In this document: positions 1 through 8,376 of the stretch, piece after piece
Numbering within the stretch: the first letter of the stretch is position 1
How the letters are laid out: the number at the start of each line of letters is the position of its first letter
NCBI GenBank assembly: GCA_002319965.1
Contig: DCJQ01000017.1
Span: 9,996 to 73,995 of the forward strand
DNA from: Megasphaera sp. UBA1696
Lineage (GTDB): Bacteria > Bacillota > Negativicutes > Veillonellales > Megasphaeraceae
Length of the DNA stretch: 64,000 nt
Direction: 5' to 3'
The notes under the pieces: generated by a model
The model's input: the letters and a program-made list of their open reading frames with translations, nothing else
The model's database searches: none
Told to the model about the DNA's origin: nothing
Made by a program: the position numbers and the translations under genes

Positions 1-2
1 CG

Positions 3-455
3 GTCCTCGACCTCTTGCCGCGCCGGTACCGGGGGAGCCGCTTGTTTCCCGTCGGCCGGTTGGATAAAGATACGACGGGCCTTTTGTTTTTGACCAATGA
101 CGGGACCTGGGCTCACGGCATTACGTCGCCGAAAAAACATCAGCCAAAGCGTTATGAAGCCGTCGTCGAAGGCGCTATCCCCGCCGATATAGGGGAACGC
201 TTCGCCGCCGGCATCGTCCTTGCGGACGGTCTCCACTGCCTGCCGGCAGAAGCGCGGCAGACCGGCAATCATACGATTGCCGTCGTCGTCGAAGAGGGGA
301 AATTCCACCAGGTAAAACGCATGTGTGCTGCCGTAGGGCTTACGGTGACGGGACTCCATCGCCGGTCTATCGGTCCGGTCTTTCTCGATGAAGGGCTGAA
401 GCCCGGCGAGTTTCGCCCTTTAACGGAGGACGAACGAAATAGCTTATCGTTATAA
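3..455 (+). CDS. 16S/23S rRNA pseudouridine synthase, RsuA/RluB family (5' partial)
   Basis: The gene is cut by the window edge. It is open in this frame from base 3, so the TTG at 15 is not the true start. The visible C-terminal 150 residues hold the RsuA/RluB/RluE/RluF signature VGRLDKDTTGLLFLTNDG, whose Asp in RLD is the family's catalytic nucleophile. Further on are the KRYEA segment and a HQVKRMCAAVG segment typical of the C-terminal half. The enzyme isomerises a specific uridine of rRNA to pseudouridine. Which rRNA position it modifies, and whether an N-terminal S4 domain is present, cannot be seen because that part lies upstream. A 90-base gap separates it from the next gene. Confidence 0.9.
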   Translation, partial: VLDLLPRRYRGSRLFPVGRLDKDTTGLLFLTNDGTWAHGITSPKKHQPKRYEAVVEGAIPADIGERFAAGIVLADGLHCLPAEARQTGNHTIAVVVEEGKFHQVKRMCAAVGLTVTGLHRRSIGPVFLDEGLKPGEFRPLTEDERNSLSL

Positions 456-544
456 CAAGGAATATATCCTTTTGATTTTTTCCTTTTCAGGCAAGATAAA
501 ATATGGTATTATAAAATATGATTGAATTAATATAAGGTGATAGT

Positions 545-1612
545 ATGATAGAACAACGAATTGCCGATTTGCGTGCCTTCCTCGAAGCATACGATGCGGA
601 TGGCGCCATTATCGTTCAGCCCGAAAACCTGCGTTACTTCAGCGGTTTTACCGGCGGCGAGGGGGCTTTGGTCATCGGCCTCGATAAGGCCGTGCTGTGG
701 ACCGATTCCCGGTATACGGAACAGGCCGTACAGCAGTCGGGCTCGTGGTATGACATCGAAAATCATCAAGGGGCCTTGGCCCGCTCCATACGCCAATCCC
801 TGACGGAGATGGAAATCGGTGTTGCGGCCTACGAAGAAAATTTTCTGACCCATTATTTATATGAAGCCATTGCCGACGGGGCTCTCTGCGGCTTCCTGCC
901 CTGCGATCTGACCCATCTTCGGGCCGTCAAAGAATCGTATGAACTGGAAGCGACGCGCAAAGCCAGTCAGATTGCTGACCAGGCCTTTTCGGACCTCCTG
1001 CCTTACATCAAGCCGGGGGTTACGGAACAGGAAATGGCAGCCAGACTTGAAAGCAATATGCTCCTTCTCGGGTCTGAAGAAAAATCTTTTACGACGATTG
1101 TCGCTTCCGGCAAGCGCTCGGCCATGCCTCATGGTACAGCCAGCCCCAAGGTCATTGAAAAGGGCGATTTCGTTACCTTTGATTTCGGTGCCGTCTGGGA
1201 TGGGTATCATTCCGACATTACCCGAACCGTCGTTGTCGGCAAGGCGACACAGGCCCAAAAGGATTTCTATAATCTCATCTTAGAAGGGCAGAAGATGGGC
1301 GTATCCCTGGTAAAAGCCGGAAGTTCATGCCGGGCCATCGATTATGCCGTGCGCAATTATTTTGCCCGCTATCACGTCAGTCAGTATTTTACGCATTCCC
1401 TGGGACATGGGACGGGGCTTGAAATTCATGAACAGCCGGTGCTGTCACCCCGTTCGACCGGTGTCTTACAAGAGAATATGATAGTCACGGTCGAACCGGG
1501 ACTGTACATAGAAGGCAAGTTTGGCGTCCGCATTGAGGATTCCGTTGCCGTAACAGCCGACGGCTGTGAAATTTTAACCAAAACACCCAAAGAATTGATG
1601 GAGCTGTTATAG
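545..1612 (+). CDS. M24 family aminopeptidase/Xaa-Pro peptidase
   Basis: Cytoplasmic metallopeptidase expected to cleave Xaa-Pro bonds at peptide N-termini or in dipeptides. It has 355 residues: an N-terminal creatinase-like domain (about 1-125) and a C-terminal pita-bread M24 domain (about 130-350). All five dinuclear-metal ligands of the family are visible: Asp213 (FDFGA), Asp224 (HSDITR), His288 (LGHGTG), Glu317 (VEPG) and Glu331 (RIED). The length matches the short Firmicute aminopeptidase P class (YqhT/PepQ-like). The ATG follows TAAGGTGATAGT. The gene sits directly before efp with 13 bases between them, a pairing common in Firmicutes. Aminopeptidase versus prolidase specificity cannot be decided from sequence. 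Confidence 0.93.
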   Translation: MIEQRIADLRAFLEAYDADGAIIVQPENLRYFSGFTGGEGALVIGLDKAVLWTDSRYTEQAVQQSGSWYDIENHQGALARSIRQSLTEMEIGVAAYEENFLTHYLYEAIADGALCGFLPCDLTHLRAVKESYELEATRKASQIADQAFSDLLPYIKPGVTEQEMAARLESNMLLLGSEEKSFTTIVASGKRSAMPHGTASPKVIEKGDFVTFDFGAVWDGYHSDITRTVVVGKATQAQKDFYNLILEGQKMGVSLVKAGSSCRAIDYAVRNYFARYHVSQYFTHSLGHGTGLEIHEQPVLSPRSTGVLQENMIVTVEPGLYIEGKFGVRIEDSVAVTADGCEILTKTPKELMELL

Positions 1613-1625
1613 GAGGAGTTTAGAC

Positions 1626-2183
1626 ATGATTACAAGTAATGATTTCAGACCAGGCGTAACGATTGAAATCGACGGCCAGGTATGGCAGGTTGTTGAATTT
1701 CAGCATGTAAAACCGGGTAAGGGCGCTGCCTTCGTACGCGCTAAGATTAAAAACCTCGAAACCGGTGCCGTTATCGAACGCACATGGAATGCCGGCGAAA
1801 AGGTTCAGGACGGCCACGTCGACCGCCGCCAGATGCAGTACCTTTATGAAAATGAAGGCATGTACTGTTTCATGGATAACGAAACGTATGAACAGATTGA
1901 ATTGAACAAAGACGCATTGGGTGATGCAGCCAACTTCCTCAAAGAAGAAATGAATGTATCGGTCATGATGTTCAAAGGCAAAGTCATCGGCATCGATCTG
2001 CCGGCTTCCGTTGAACTCAAAGTTATCGAAACCGACCCCGGCGTCCGTGGTGATACAGCTACCGGCGGCAGCAAACCGGCCACGCTTGAAACGGGTTATG
2101 TCGTCAAAGTACCGCTCTTTATCAATGAAGGCGAAGTTCTCCAAATCGATACGAGAACCGGCCAGTATATCGGCAGAGCTTAA
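1626..2183 (+). CDS. efp: Elongation factor P
   Basis: Translation factor that binds between the P and E sites and rescues ribosomes stalled on polyproline. It has 185 residues, the normal length, with a KOW-like N-terminal domain followed by two OB-fold domains. The tip loop reads HVKPGKGAAFVR, with Lys32 at the position modified in other bacteria. The C-terminal signature (GVRGDT..., then VPLFINEGE and TRTGQYIGRA) is complete. A strong AGGAGG lies 8-9 bases before the ATG. It is probably cotranscribed with the upstream M24 peptidase. A terminator follows at 2225-2258. Confidence 0.97.
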   Translation: MITSNDFRPGVTIEIDGQVWQVVEFQHVKPGKGAAFVRAKIKNLETGAVIERTWNAGEKVQDGHVDRRQMQYLYENEGMYCFMDNETYEQIELNKDALGDAANFLKEEMNVSVMMFKGKVIGIDLPASVELKVIETDPGVRGDTATGGSKPATLETGYVVKVPLFINEGEVLQIDTRTGQYIGRA

Positions 2184-2224
2184 GGTTAACGGATTACCGT
2201 GTTAGCCGCTAGCATAGGGTATTC

Positions 2225-2258
2225 AAGGGGCTTCGCGCGTGCGACAGCCCCTTTTTTT
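2225..2258 (+). terminator. Intrinsic terminator after efp
   Basis: AAGGGGCT pairs with AGCCCCTT through an inner TCGC/GCGA stem, followed by seven T. It lies only a few bases before the ribosome-binding site of the next gene, so the Asp23 operon needs read-through or a promoter close to this hairpin. Confidence 0.85.
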
Positions 2259-2278
2259 GGATGAAAGAGGTGATGTCC

Positions 2279-2647
2279 ATGGAAACGACGGAAGTCAATG
2301 AATGGGGGAGTATTCACATTTCCCAACAAGTCATTGCCGCCATTGCTTCGCTGACGGCGGCCAAGGTTCCGTCAGTCGCTGCGTTGGGAACGAATATTGC
2401 CGATGCGGCGGCTGAAAAACTGGGCCGGACACGGCCTAATCACGGTGTCGATGTCTCCATTGACGGAAAGACGATTGAGCTGACGGTCCGGCTGCTCATC
2501 CGCTATGGCTGCCGCATCCCTGACGTTGCTTTGGAAGTCCAAAAGACGGTTAAAGACGCTGTTGAAAAAGCGACGGCCTGCCCCGTTGCGGCCGTTCACA
2601 TCATCGTCCAGCAAGTGGTTTTTGAGGAGGCCGGTCAAGATGGATGA
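2279..2647 (+). CDS. Asp23/Gls24 family envelope stress protein (first copy)
   Basis: Small Asp23/Gls24-family protein of about 122 residues. In Firmicutes these proteins are cytoplasmic, abundant and often tied to cell-envelope stress. The family pattern is visible: GSIHISQQVIAAIASLTAAKV near the start (given in parts: GSIHISQQV, AAIASL), then GVDVSIDGKTIELTV and a C-terminal segment CPVAAVHIIVQQVVF. In-frame ATGs occur at 2261, 2273 and 2279. I choose 2279 because GAGG at 2267-2270 gives normal spacing only for it. It overlaps the next, paralogous gene by 8 bases. Gene order asp23-asp23-nusB is common in Firmicutes. Confidence 0.85.
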   Translation: METTEVNEWGSIHISQQVIAAIASLTAAKVPSVAALGTNIADAAAEKLGRTRPNHGVDVSIDGKTIELTVRLLIRYGCRIPDVALEVQKTVKDAVEKATACPVAAVHIIVQQVVFEEAGQDG

Positions 2648-2936
2648 GAATCAGGATTTTGCTTATGCCGTCAGTGATAAGGCCTTGCGCAACATTGCTG
2701 AAACAGCGGCCAAGGATATCGAAGGTGTCGGGGCCGTTACAAAGTGCAGTGTTTCCGTAAAAGACGGCAGCGTCGCCCTTCGCTTGGGCATTCGTGCTGT
2801 CTATGGCGTTAACCTGCATGAGTTGGCCCTCACTATCCAAAAGCGTGCCGCCGGGGCTGTGCAGGATATGGCCGCCCCCAAGGGCCTTGATATTTCCGTT
2901 ACTATAGAAGATTTGGTACTGCCGCCGGCAGATTAG
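2640..2936 (+). CDS. Asp23/Gls24 family protein (second copy)
   Basis: Protein of 98 residues with the same fold pattern as its upstream neighbour: an N-terminal helix ALRNIAETAAKDIEGVGAV, then the strand pair VSVKDGSVALRLGIRAVYG and a C-terminal VTIEDLVLP. The first ATG in frame with a ribosome-binding site (GGAGG inside the previous gene) is 2640, which gives MDENQDF. The 8-base overlap suggests translational coupling, so the two paralogues are probably made together. The two are clearly diverged rather than a recent duplication. Its precise role is unknown. Confidence 0.85.
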   Translation: MDENQDFAYAVSDKALRNIAETAAKDIEGVGAVTKCSVSVKDGSVALRLGIRAVYGVNLHELALTIQKRAAGAVQDMAAPKGLDISVTIEDLVLPPAD

Positions 2937-2956
2937 TTACCAACAGGAGGTTTTTT

Positions 2957-3403
2957 GTGAGCAGACATAAAGCGCGCCAAGAGGCGCTCGAACTCTTATA
3001 TTCCCGTGAATTTCACGAAGAAAACGACATTCAGTACCACGAACATGAAATCATGGAAAGCGATTTCATCACGACGGATATGCTGACTGAAGACGGTCCG
3101 GAACTCAGCGAATCGGAACGGCATACGTACAGCCAGTACCTCGTCGAAACGACGACGGCCCATCGCGCTGAATTGGACGACATCATCCGTCCCTTCGTCA
3201 AAGGCTGGGAAATTGAACGGATGAACCGCATCGACCGCAATATTTTGCGCCTGGCCCTGTGCGAACTGGTCTACCCGAAAGAACCGTTGGCACCGTCCAT
3301 CGTACTCAATGAAGCCATTATCCTGGCCAAGGAATTCAGCGGCGATAAGTCGGCGAAATTCGTCAACGGCATCCTCGGCGCTTACGTAAGGTCGAAAGAC
3401 TGA
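2957..3403 (+). CDS. nusB: Transcription antitermination factor NusB
   Basis: NusB binds boxA RNA with S10 (NusE) and supports antitermination in rRNA operons. The 148-residue all-helical protein begins MSRHKARQEALELLYSREF, the typical NusB opening. It ends with the conserved ILRLALCELVY, IVLNEAIILAKEFSG and KFVNGILG segments. The start is GTG at 2957, after AACAGGAGG. The stop codon overlaps the next start by one base. It sits in the conserved position between the Asp23 genes and xseA. Confidence 0.96.
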   Translation: MSRHKARQEALELLYSREFHEENDIQYHEHEIMESDFITTDMLTEDGPELSESERHTYSQYLVETTTAHRAELDDIIRPFVKGWEIERMNRIDRNILRLALCELVYPKEPLAPSIVLNEAIILAKEFSGDKSAKFVNGILGAYVRSKD

Positions 3404-4353
3404 TGGATACCTATCTCGGCATCGATACCAGCTGCTATACGACGTCCCTGTGCCTGGTCGACGAAACCTATGAGGTCGCCGCCGATGAACGGATCATCCT
3501 GACCGTTCCCAAAGGAGGCCGCGGCCTGTCCCAGTCGAACATGGTCTATCAGCATACGCGCAACCTGCCGGTTCTCTTTGAACGGGCGGCAGCGGTACTA
3601 AGGGCACGCCAAGTTCGGGCCATTGCCGTGACCGACCAGCCACGGCGCCGGGACGACTCGTATATGCCGGCTTTTTTGGCAGGCCTCGGCTATGCTCGGG
3701 CTCTCTCGGCCGTCTTACAGGTACCCTTATATCGCTTGAGTCATCAGGAAAATCATTTGCTGGCTGTCCTTCGCAGTTTGGGGAAAATCGAGAAAGAGCC
3801 TTTTTATGGCATTCATCTTTCCGGCGGCACGACGGAGCTCGTCCGGGCCGTTGCCGACGATAAGGGCCTTGACATCACCCGCATCGGCGGTACGAGTGAC
3901 ATCAGTGCCGGCCAGTTCATCGACCGCATGGGCGTCGCCATGAACCTGCCATTTCCGGCTGGTGTCCACGTCGATAAGATGGCACAGTCATTTTCGGGAA
4001 CCCTCAAAGGAGCCTCGGTCTTTTTCAAAGACGGTGAAGTCAGTTTTTCCGGTCCCGAATCACAGGGCCAGCGGTTTTTAAAGGAAGGGGACGCCGATAT
4101 ACCTCGACTCTGCCGCTGGACGCTGGCTACGGTTTGGCGAGGTCTTCGTCGCCTCCTCGATTATGCCGTCTCTGACGGCATGACTCACCTCGTCGCGGCC
4201 GGCGGTGTCATGTCGAACACCTATCTGCGCCAAGAACTCGGTACATACTGCCAAACGAAGCACATCCGACTCGACCTTGCCGAGGACGGATTCAGTGCCG
4301 ATAATGCTTCGGGAGCTGCTTTTTGGGCAGCCCTACAGGAAGGGAAGAAATGA
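3403..4353 (+). CDS. TsaD/Kae1-like M22 family protein (paralogue)
   Basis: ASKHA-fold protein of 316 residues related to TsaD/Kae1, the tRNA t6A enzyme. It begins YLGIDTSCYTTSLCLVD, like the family's GIDTSCDET. The metal-site pair appears as SHQENH (HxxxH), the nucleotide loop as LSGGTTELV, and the C-terminal motif as DNASGAAF where TsaD has DNAAM. These differences, and its place in the nusB-xseA operon, suggest a TsaD-like paralogue seen in Clostridia and Negativicutes rather than TsaD itself. I see no TsaB or TsaE partner in the window. The function is not established. It overlaps xseA by 4 bases. Confidence 0.8.
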   Translation: MDTYLGIDTSCYTTSLCLVDETYEVAADERIILTVPKGGRGLSQSNMVYQHTRNLPVLFERAAAVLRARQVRAIAVTDQPRRRDDSYMPAFLAGLGYARALSAVLQVPLYRLSHQENHLLAVLRSLGKIEKEPFYGIHLSGGTTELVRAVADDKGLDITRIGGTSDISAGQFIDRMGVAMNLPFPAGVHVDKMAQSFSGTLKGASVFFKDGEVSFSGPESQGQRFLKEGDADIPRLCRWTLATVWRGLRRLLDYAVSDGMTHLVAAGGVMSNTYLRQELGTYCQTKHIRLDLAEDGFSADNASGAAFWAALQEGKK

Positions 4354-5564
4354 TGAAATACGCATCGGTTACGGACGTCGTTCGCCGTATTAAAGAGGAT
4401 ATACACAAGGATTACCGACTGCAGAGCATCGCCATGGAAGGCAACGTCATCGGTTTGAAGCAGGCCTCTAACGGCCATTATTATATGAATATCCGCGATG
4501 AAGAGTGCTCGCTCCGGGCTATCGTATTTCGCAGTCGGGTTACGGCTGCCGTAAGGGCCCTGCGCGAAGGCGATCACGTCGTCGTCATCGGCGCCGTCAA
4601 CGTCTATGAAAAGGGCGGCGCCCTGTCTTTTATCATCGAACAGCTCTTTTCCCAGGGAACGGGATCCCTCCAGGCCCAGTACGAAAAAATCAAGAAAGAA
4701 CTGGAAGCTAAAGGCTATTTCGACAGTTCCCATAAAAAAGAACTGCCTCGCTTTCCCTGGCGCATCGGTGTCCTGACTTCGGCGACGGGTGCTGTTCTCC
4801 ATGATATCCGCCGCATAGCCGGAGAAAGAAATCCCTTTGCCGACATCGTCCTTCGGCCCATCCCCGTCCAAGGCGAAGGCGTCGATAAAACCATTGCCGC
4901 CGCCATCGATGAGATGGGCAAGCGAAAAGACTTAGACATTCTCATCGTCGGCCGCGGCGGCGGATCCATGGAAGACCTGTGGTGTTTCAATAGTCCCGAA
5001 GTCGTAAAGGCCATCTATGGGGCTACGGTTCCGGTTATTACGGCCATCGGTCATGAAACGGATACGACCTTGGCCGATTATGCCGCCGACGTACGGGCGG
5101 CGACACCGACTCATGCGGCAGAACTGGCTTTTTTCGATTTTGATGAAGCCCAGCTCGACTTAGCCGCCTTGGCAGAACGGGCCTATGAAATCCTCATTCG
5201 GCGTATCGATAGTGAGAAGCGCCGCGTCGATGCCGCAGCCGGTCGGCTTAACCTGCCACACTATGAACGCTTTTTAGAAATGAAAAAGGCTCAATTGGCC
5301 TTGCTCATGGAAGGTGCCGGTCATCAGTGGCAGCGGCAGCTCGAACAAGGACAGAGCCGGCTCTTGGCCTTAAAAGGCCGCCTTGACGGCCTGAATCCGG
5401 AAAACCTCGTGCGCCGCGGCTACGGCCAGCTCGTACAGGACGGAAACATCATTACCGGCATCGACAGCGTAGCCGCCGACAAACCCCTTGAAATACAGCT
5501 CGTCGACGGTACGATTGTGACAGACGTGAAAGAGGTGAAGCGATATGGCAAGAACGACGGATAA
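4350..5564 (+). CDS. xseA: Exodeoxyribonuclease VII large subunit
   Basis: Large subunit of the ssDNA exonuclease that degrades from both ends to acid-soluble oligonucleotides. It has about 404 residues. There is an N-terminal OB fold (SIAMEGNVIGLKQASNGHYYMNI in outline), then the conserved core GVLTSATGAVLHDI, RGGGSMEDLW, ETDTTLADYAADVRAATPTHAAE. A C-terminal coiled region follows, and then the VRRGYGQL repeat typical of XseA. ATG-ATG at 4350/4353 are the only sensible starts. They overlap the upstream stop, suggesting coupling. It overlaps xseB by 20 bases. Confidence 0.96.
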   Translation: MMKYASVTDVVRRIKEDIHKDYRLQSIAMEGNVIGLKQASNGHYYMNIRDEECSLRAIVFRSRVTAAVRALREGDHVVVIGAVNVYEKGGALSFIIEQLFSQGTGSLQAQYEKIKKELEAKGYFDSSHKKELPRFPWRIGVLTSATGAVLHDIRRIAGERNPFADIVLRPIPVQGEGVDKTIAAAIDEMGKRKDLDILIVGRGGGSMEDLWCFNSPEVVKAIYGATVPVITAIGHETDTTLADYAADVRAATPTHAAELAFFDFDEAQLDLAALAERAYEILIRRIDSEKRRVDAAAGRLNLPHYERFLEMKKAQLALLMEGAGHQWQRQLEQGQSRLLALKGRLDGLNPENLVRRGYGQLVQDGNIITGIDSVAADKPLEIQLVDGTIVTDVKEVKRYGKNDG

Positions 5565-5787
5565 ACTGAAAAATTTTGAAAGCAATTACGAGAAACTGGA
5601 ACAGCTCGTCCGCGACCTCGAAGCGCCGGATTTGACGCTGAAACAGTCCCTCGATTTATATGAAAAGGCCGTTAAGTTGTCCAAGGACTGTGAAGACGCC
5701 CTGGATTATGCCCGCCAGAAAGCAGCGGCTATGGTCGATAAAGGCGACGAAACGACTGATGTGGCAGAAGGAGTGCTGGACTTATGA
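5545..5787 (+). CDS. xseB: Exodeoxyribonuclease VII small subunit
   Basis: Small helical subunit (80 residues) that packs several copies on each XseA. It shows the family pattern FESNYEKLEQLVRDLEA followed by LTLKQSLDLYEKAVKLSK. The start lies inside the end of xseA, preceded by AGAGGTGAAGCGAT. The stop overlaps the ispA start. The C-terminus is acidic and variable, as usual. Confidence 0.95.
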   Translation: MARTTDKLKNFESNYEKLEQLVRDLEAPDLTLKQSLDLYEKAVKLSKDCEDALDYARQKAAAMVDKGDETTDVAEGVLDL

Positions 5788-6668
5788 TGTTTAAAGACTA
5801 TTTGAACGATAAAAAGAATCATATCGAAACAGCCCTTAAACAGCTTCTTCAGACGAAGCAGCCCCAGTTTGGGACCTTGTATGAATCGATGAATTACAGC
5901 CTCATGGCCGGCGGCAAACGGATCCGTCCGGTTCTCATGTTGGCGACGATCGAAGCCTTGGGGCATGATGCGGCGCCTTATACGGAAATGGCCTGTGCCC
6001 TGGAATGTATCCATACCTATTCTTTGATTCACGACGATTTGCCCTGCATGGATAACGATGATTTGCGCCGGGGCAAACCGACGAATCACGTTATGTACGG
6101 GCCGGGCATTGCCACTCTCGCCGGTGACGGCCTCTTGACCTTTGCCTTTGAACTCCTGGCTCGTCAGAAGGATATTGATCCGGATAAGCTGAACCGCTGT
6201 ATTGCCGTCATTGCCGAGGCAGCCGGTCCTTCCGGCATGGTCGGCGGTCAGGCCTTTGACCTGGCGTCGGATGGCAAGATGGAAATCGGCCGGGAAGGGA
6301 TGGAACTCCTCCATCGTTCTAAGACGGGCGTCATCTTTAAAGCCGCCATCGATATGGCGGCCATCGTTTCCGAGGCCGAACCGGCCGTCCGAAAGGCCCT
6401 CGATGAATACGCGACCTATATGGGACTGACCTTCCAGATTACCGATGATATCCTCGATGTCGTCGGCGATGAAGCCCTGTTAGGCAAACCCGTCGGCAGC
6501 GACCTTAAAAACGATAAGGCGACGTATGTCACCATCTTTTCCCTCGAAGAAGCGCGGCAAATGGCGCGCGATGCGGCTGATAAAGCCGTTATGGCCCTTG
6601 AACCCTTAGGGGACAAGGCCTGGTTCCTGAAGGAACTCGTCGAACACCTGCTGACCCGGGTCCATTAA
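5784..6668 (+). CDS. ispA: Polyprenyl synthetase (farnesyl/geranyl diphosphate synthase)
   Basis: Trans-isoprenyl diphosphate synthase that condenses IPP with allylic diphosphates. It has 294 residues, with the first Asp-rich motif DDLPCMDNDD at 84-93, the GGKRIRP substrate loop at about 43-49, and the second Asp-rich motif DDILDVVGD from 221. The residues before the first motif (HTYSLIH) fit a short-chain C15 synthase. The operon position after xseB is the classic ispA place. The gene that usually follows in this order, dxs, is missing: tlyA comes next after 21 bases. Confidence 0.94.
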   Translation: MMFKDYLNDKKNHIETALKQLLQTKQPQFGTLYESMNYSLMAGGKRIRPVLMLATIEALGHDAAPYTEMACALECIHTYSLIHDDLPCMDNDDLRRGKPTNHVMYGPGIATLAGDGLLTFAFELLARQKDIDPDKLNRCIAVIAEAAGPSGMVGGQAFDLASDGKMEIGREGMELLHRSKTGVIFKAAIDMAAIVSEAEPAVRKALDEYATYMGLTFQITDDILDVVGDEALLGKPVGSDLKNDKATYVTIFSLEEARQMARDAADKAVMALEPLGDKAWFLKELVEHLLTRVH

Positions 6669-6689
6669 TGATAGGAGAGGTAAGATCGT

Positions 6690-7493
6690 ATGCAGCATAA
6701 AGAAAGACTGGACGTACTCCTCGTCAACCGCGGCTTGTCTGAAAGTCGGGAAAAAGCCAAGGCTACCATCATGGCCGGCCTGGTTTTCGTTGACAATCAG
6801 CGCGTCGATAAGGCCGGTACTAAACTGTCCGACGACGTAGAGATCACCGTCAAAGGCAATCCCATTCCCTACGTCGGCCGCGGCGGCCTGAAATTAGAAA
6901 AAGCGATGGAACTATTTCCCATCGACCTTACGGGAAAGACGATGATGGATATCGGCGCCTCGACAGGCGGTTTTACGGACTGCGCCCTTCAGCGCGGTGC
7001 CGTGAAAGTCTTTGCCGTCGACGTCGGCTACGGTCAGTTGGCTTGGAAATTGCGGACCGATGATCGCGTTATCAATATGGAACGGACCAATATCCGCAAC
7101 GTCACCGTCTCCGATATCGGCGAGCCGGTGGACTTCATTTCCATCGACGTCTCCTTTATTTCCCTCCTCAAAATCATGCCGGCCGTCGTGCCCCTTTTGG
7201 CACCGGGCGGCGTCATGGTATCCCTTATAAAACCTCAGTTTGAAGCCGGGCGGGAACACGTCGGCAAGGGCGGTATCGTCCGTGATATCAACGTCCACCG
7301 TGACGTCATTCGCCGCGTCGTCGACGGCATCGCCGAAAACGGACTGTCGCCGCTGGGGCTCACGTTTTCCCCGATAAAAGGGGCTGACGGCAATATCGAA
7401 TATCTGTTGTACAGCCGTAAAGACGAACCTTGTCACAACGATATCACCGATGATGTCGTCGAAGATATTGTCGGTAAATCTCATGAAATGTAG
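6690..7493 (+). CDS. tlyA: TlyA family rRNA 2'-O-methyltransferase
   Basis: Protein of 267 residues with an N-terminal S4 RNA-binding domain (about 1-65: ERLDVLLVNRGLSESREKAK) and a FtsJ-like methyltransferase domain. The SAM site reads DIGASTGGFTDCALQRGA. Catalytic-type lysines appear in GGLKLEKAM and SLIKPQFEAGR. Known TlyA proteins methylate cytidine 2'-O in 16S and/or 23S rRNA, and some Firmicute members affect haemolysin-like phenotypes. It lies between ispA and nadK as in many Firmicutes. AGGAGAGGTAAG precedes the ATG. Confidence 0.93.
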   Translation: MQHKERLDVLLVNRGLSESREKAKATIMAGLVFVDNQRVDKAGTKLSDDVEITVKGNPIPYVGRGGLKLEKAMELFPIDLTGKTMMDIGASTGGFTDCALQRGAVKVFAVDVGYGQLAWKLRTDDRVINMERTNIRNVTVSDIGEPVDFISIDVSFISLLKIMPAVVPLLAPGGVMVSLIKPQFEAGREHVGKGGIVRDINVHRDVIRRVVDGIAENGLSPLGLTFSPIKGADGNIEYLLYSRKDEPCHNDITDDVVEDIVGKSHEM

Positions 7494-7503
7494 GTGATTT
7501 CTC

Positions 7504-8376
7504 ATGCGTATCGGTATTTTTCCGAACCTTGTTAAACGCGAAAGCGCAGCGATCGTCAAAGAACTCATCCGGATTTGTGAAGCCCGGGGGCTCGAATACT
7601 ACTTGCCGGCTTACGTCAGTGAGAGCTGTCAGCCGGCCTATCAGGAAATTGCAGCCGACCATTTCCGGCCGCGGATGACGATTTACGACACCATCGATAT
7701 CGCCATGGTTCTCGGCGGTGATGGGACGATTCTTAAGATGGCCAATAAATTTGCCTCGGCAGACGTTCCCATCTGCGGTATCAACCTCGGTTCCTTGGGG
7801 TTCCTCTATGAAGTAGAAACGCGGAACCTTGAACAGCGCCTGGACGACATCCTGGCCGGAAAATATTTCCTCGAAGAACGGATGATGCTCCATGCCGATC
7901 TGTGCTATGAAGACGGTATGATCCAGTCTCTTCCTGATGCCTTAAATGATATCGTCATCGGTCACGGCAACGTCGGCAAATTGATCCGTGTCGACCTCAG
8001 CATCAACGGTCATTTTATTCAGCAGTATCCCGGTGACGGCCTCATTGTATCGACGGCGACGGGGAGCACGGGTTATACGTTTTCGAGCGGCGGCCCCATT
8101 GCAGCGCCGAGCGTGCCCTGCATCATGGTAACGCCAATCTGTCCGCATCTGCTCCTCAAAGTACCCTTGGTCCTGCGCGATGACGACCAGATTTCAGTCA
8201 CGTCAGCCCACAGCCGCAACAGCGTCCGCGTCTCCGTCGACGGCGTGATGGATCAGGAATTGATGGGCAATATGACCCTTGAAATCCGAAAAGCCGACCA
8301 TGTACTGAAACTGATTCGCTTTAATCAGAATTATTTTTACAGTAATTTATTTACCAAGATGATGGGAAATGATTAA
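7504..8376 (+). CDS. nadK: NAD kinase
   Basis: ATP-dependent NAD(+) kinase producing NADP(+). It has 290 residues, with the signature VLGGDGTILKMA (GGDG at 71-74), the NLGSLGFLYEVE strand, and the substrate loop TGSTGYTFSSGGPIAAPSVP. Ten bases separate it from tlyA. Its end overlaps the next reading frame by 8 bases, which supports one operon. Confidence 0.96.
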   Translation: MRIGIFPNLVKRESAAIVKELIRICEARGLEYYLPAYVSESCQPAYQEIAADHFRPRMTIYDTIDIAMVLGGDGTILKMANKFASADVPICGINLGSLGFLYEVETRNLEQRLDDILAGKYFLEERMMLHADLCYEDGMIQSLPDALNDIVIGHGNVGKLIRVDLSINGHFIQQYPGDGLIVSTATGSTGYTFSSGGPIAAPSVPCIMVTPICPHLLLKVPLVLRDDDQISVTSAHSRNSVRVSVDGVMDQELMGNMTLEIRKADHVLKLIRFNQNYFYSNLFTKMMGND

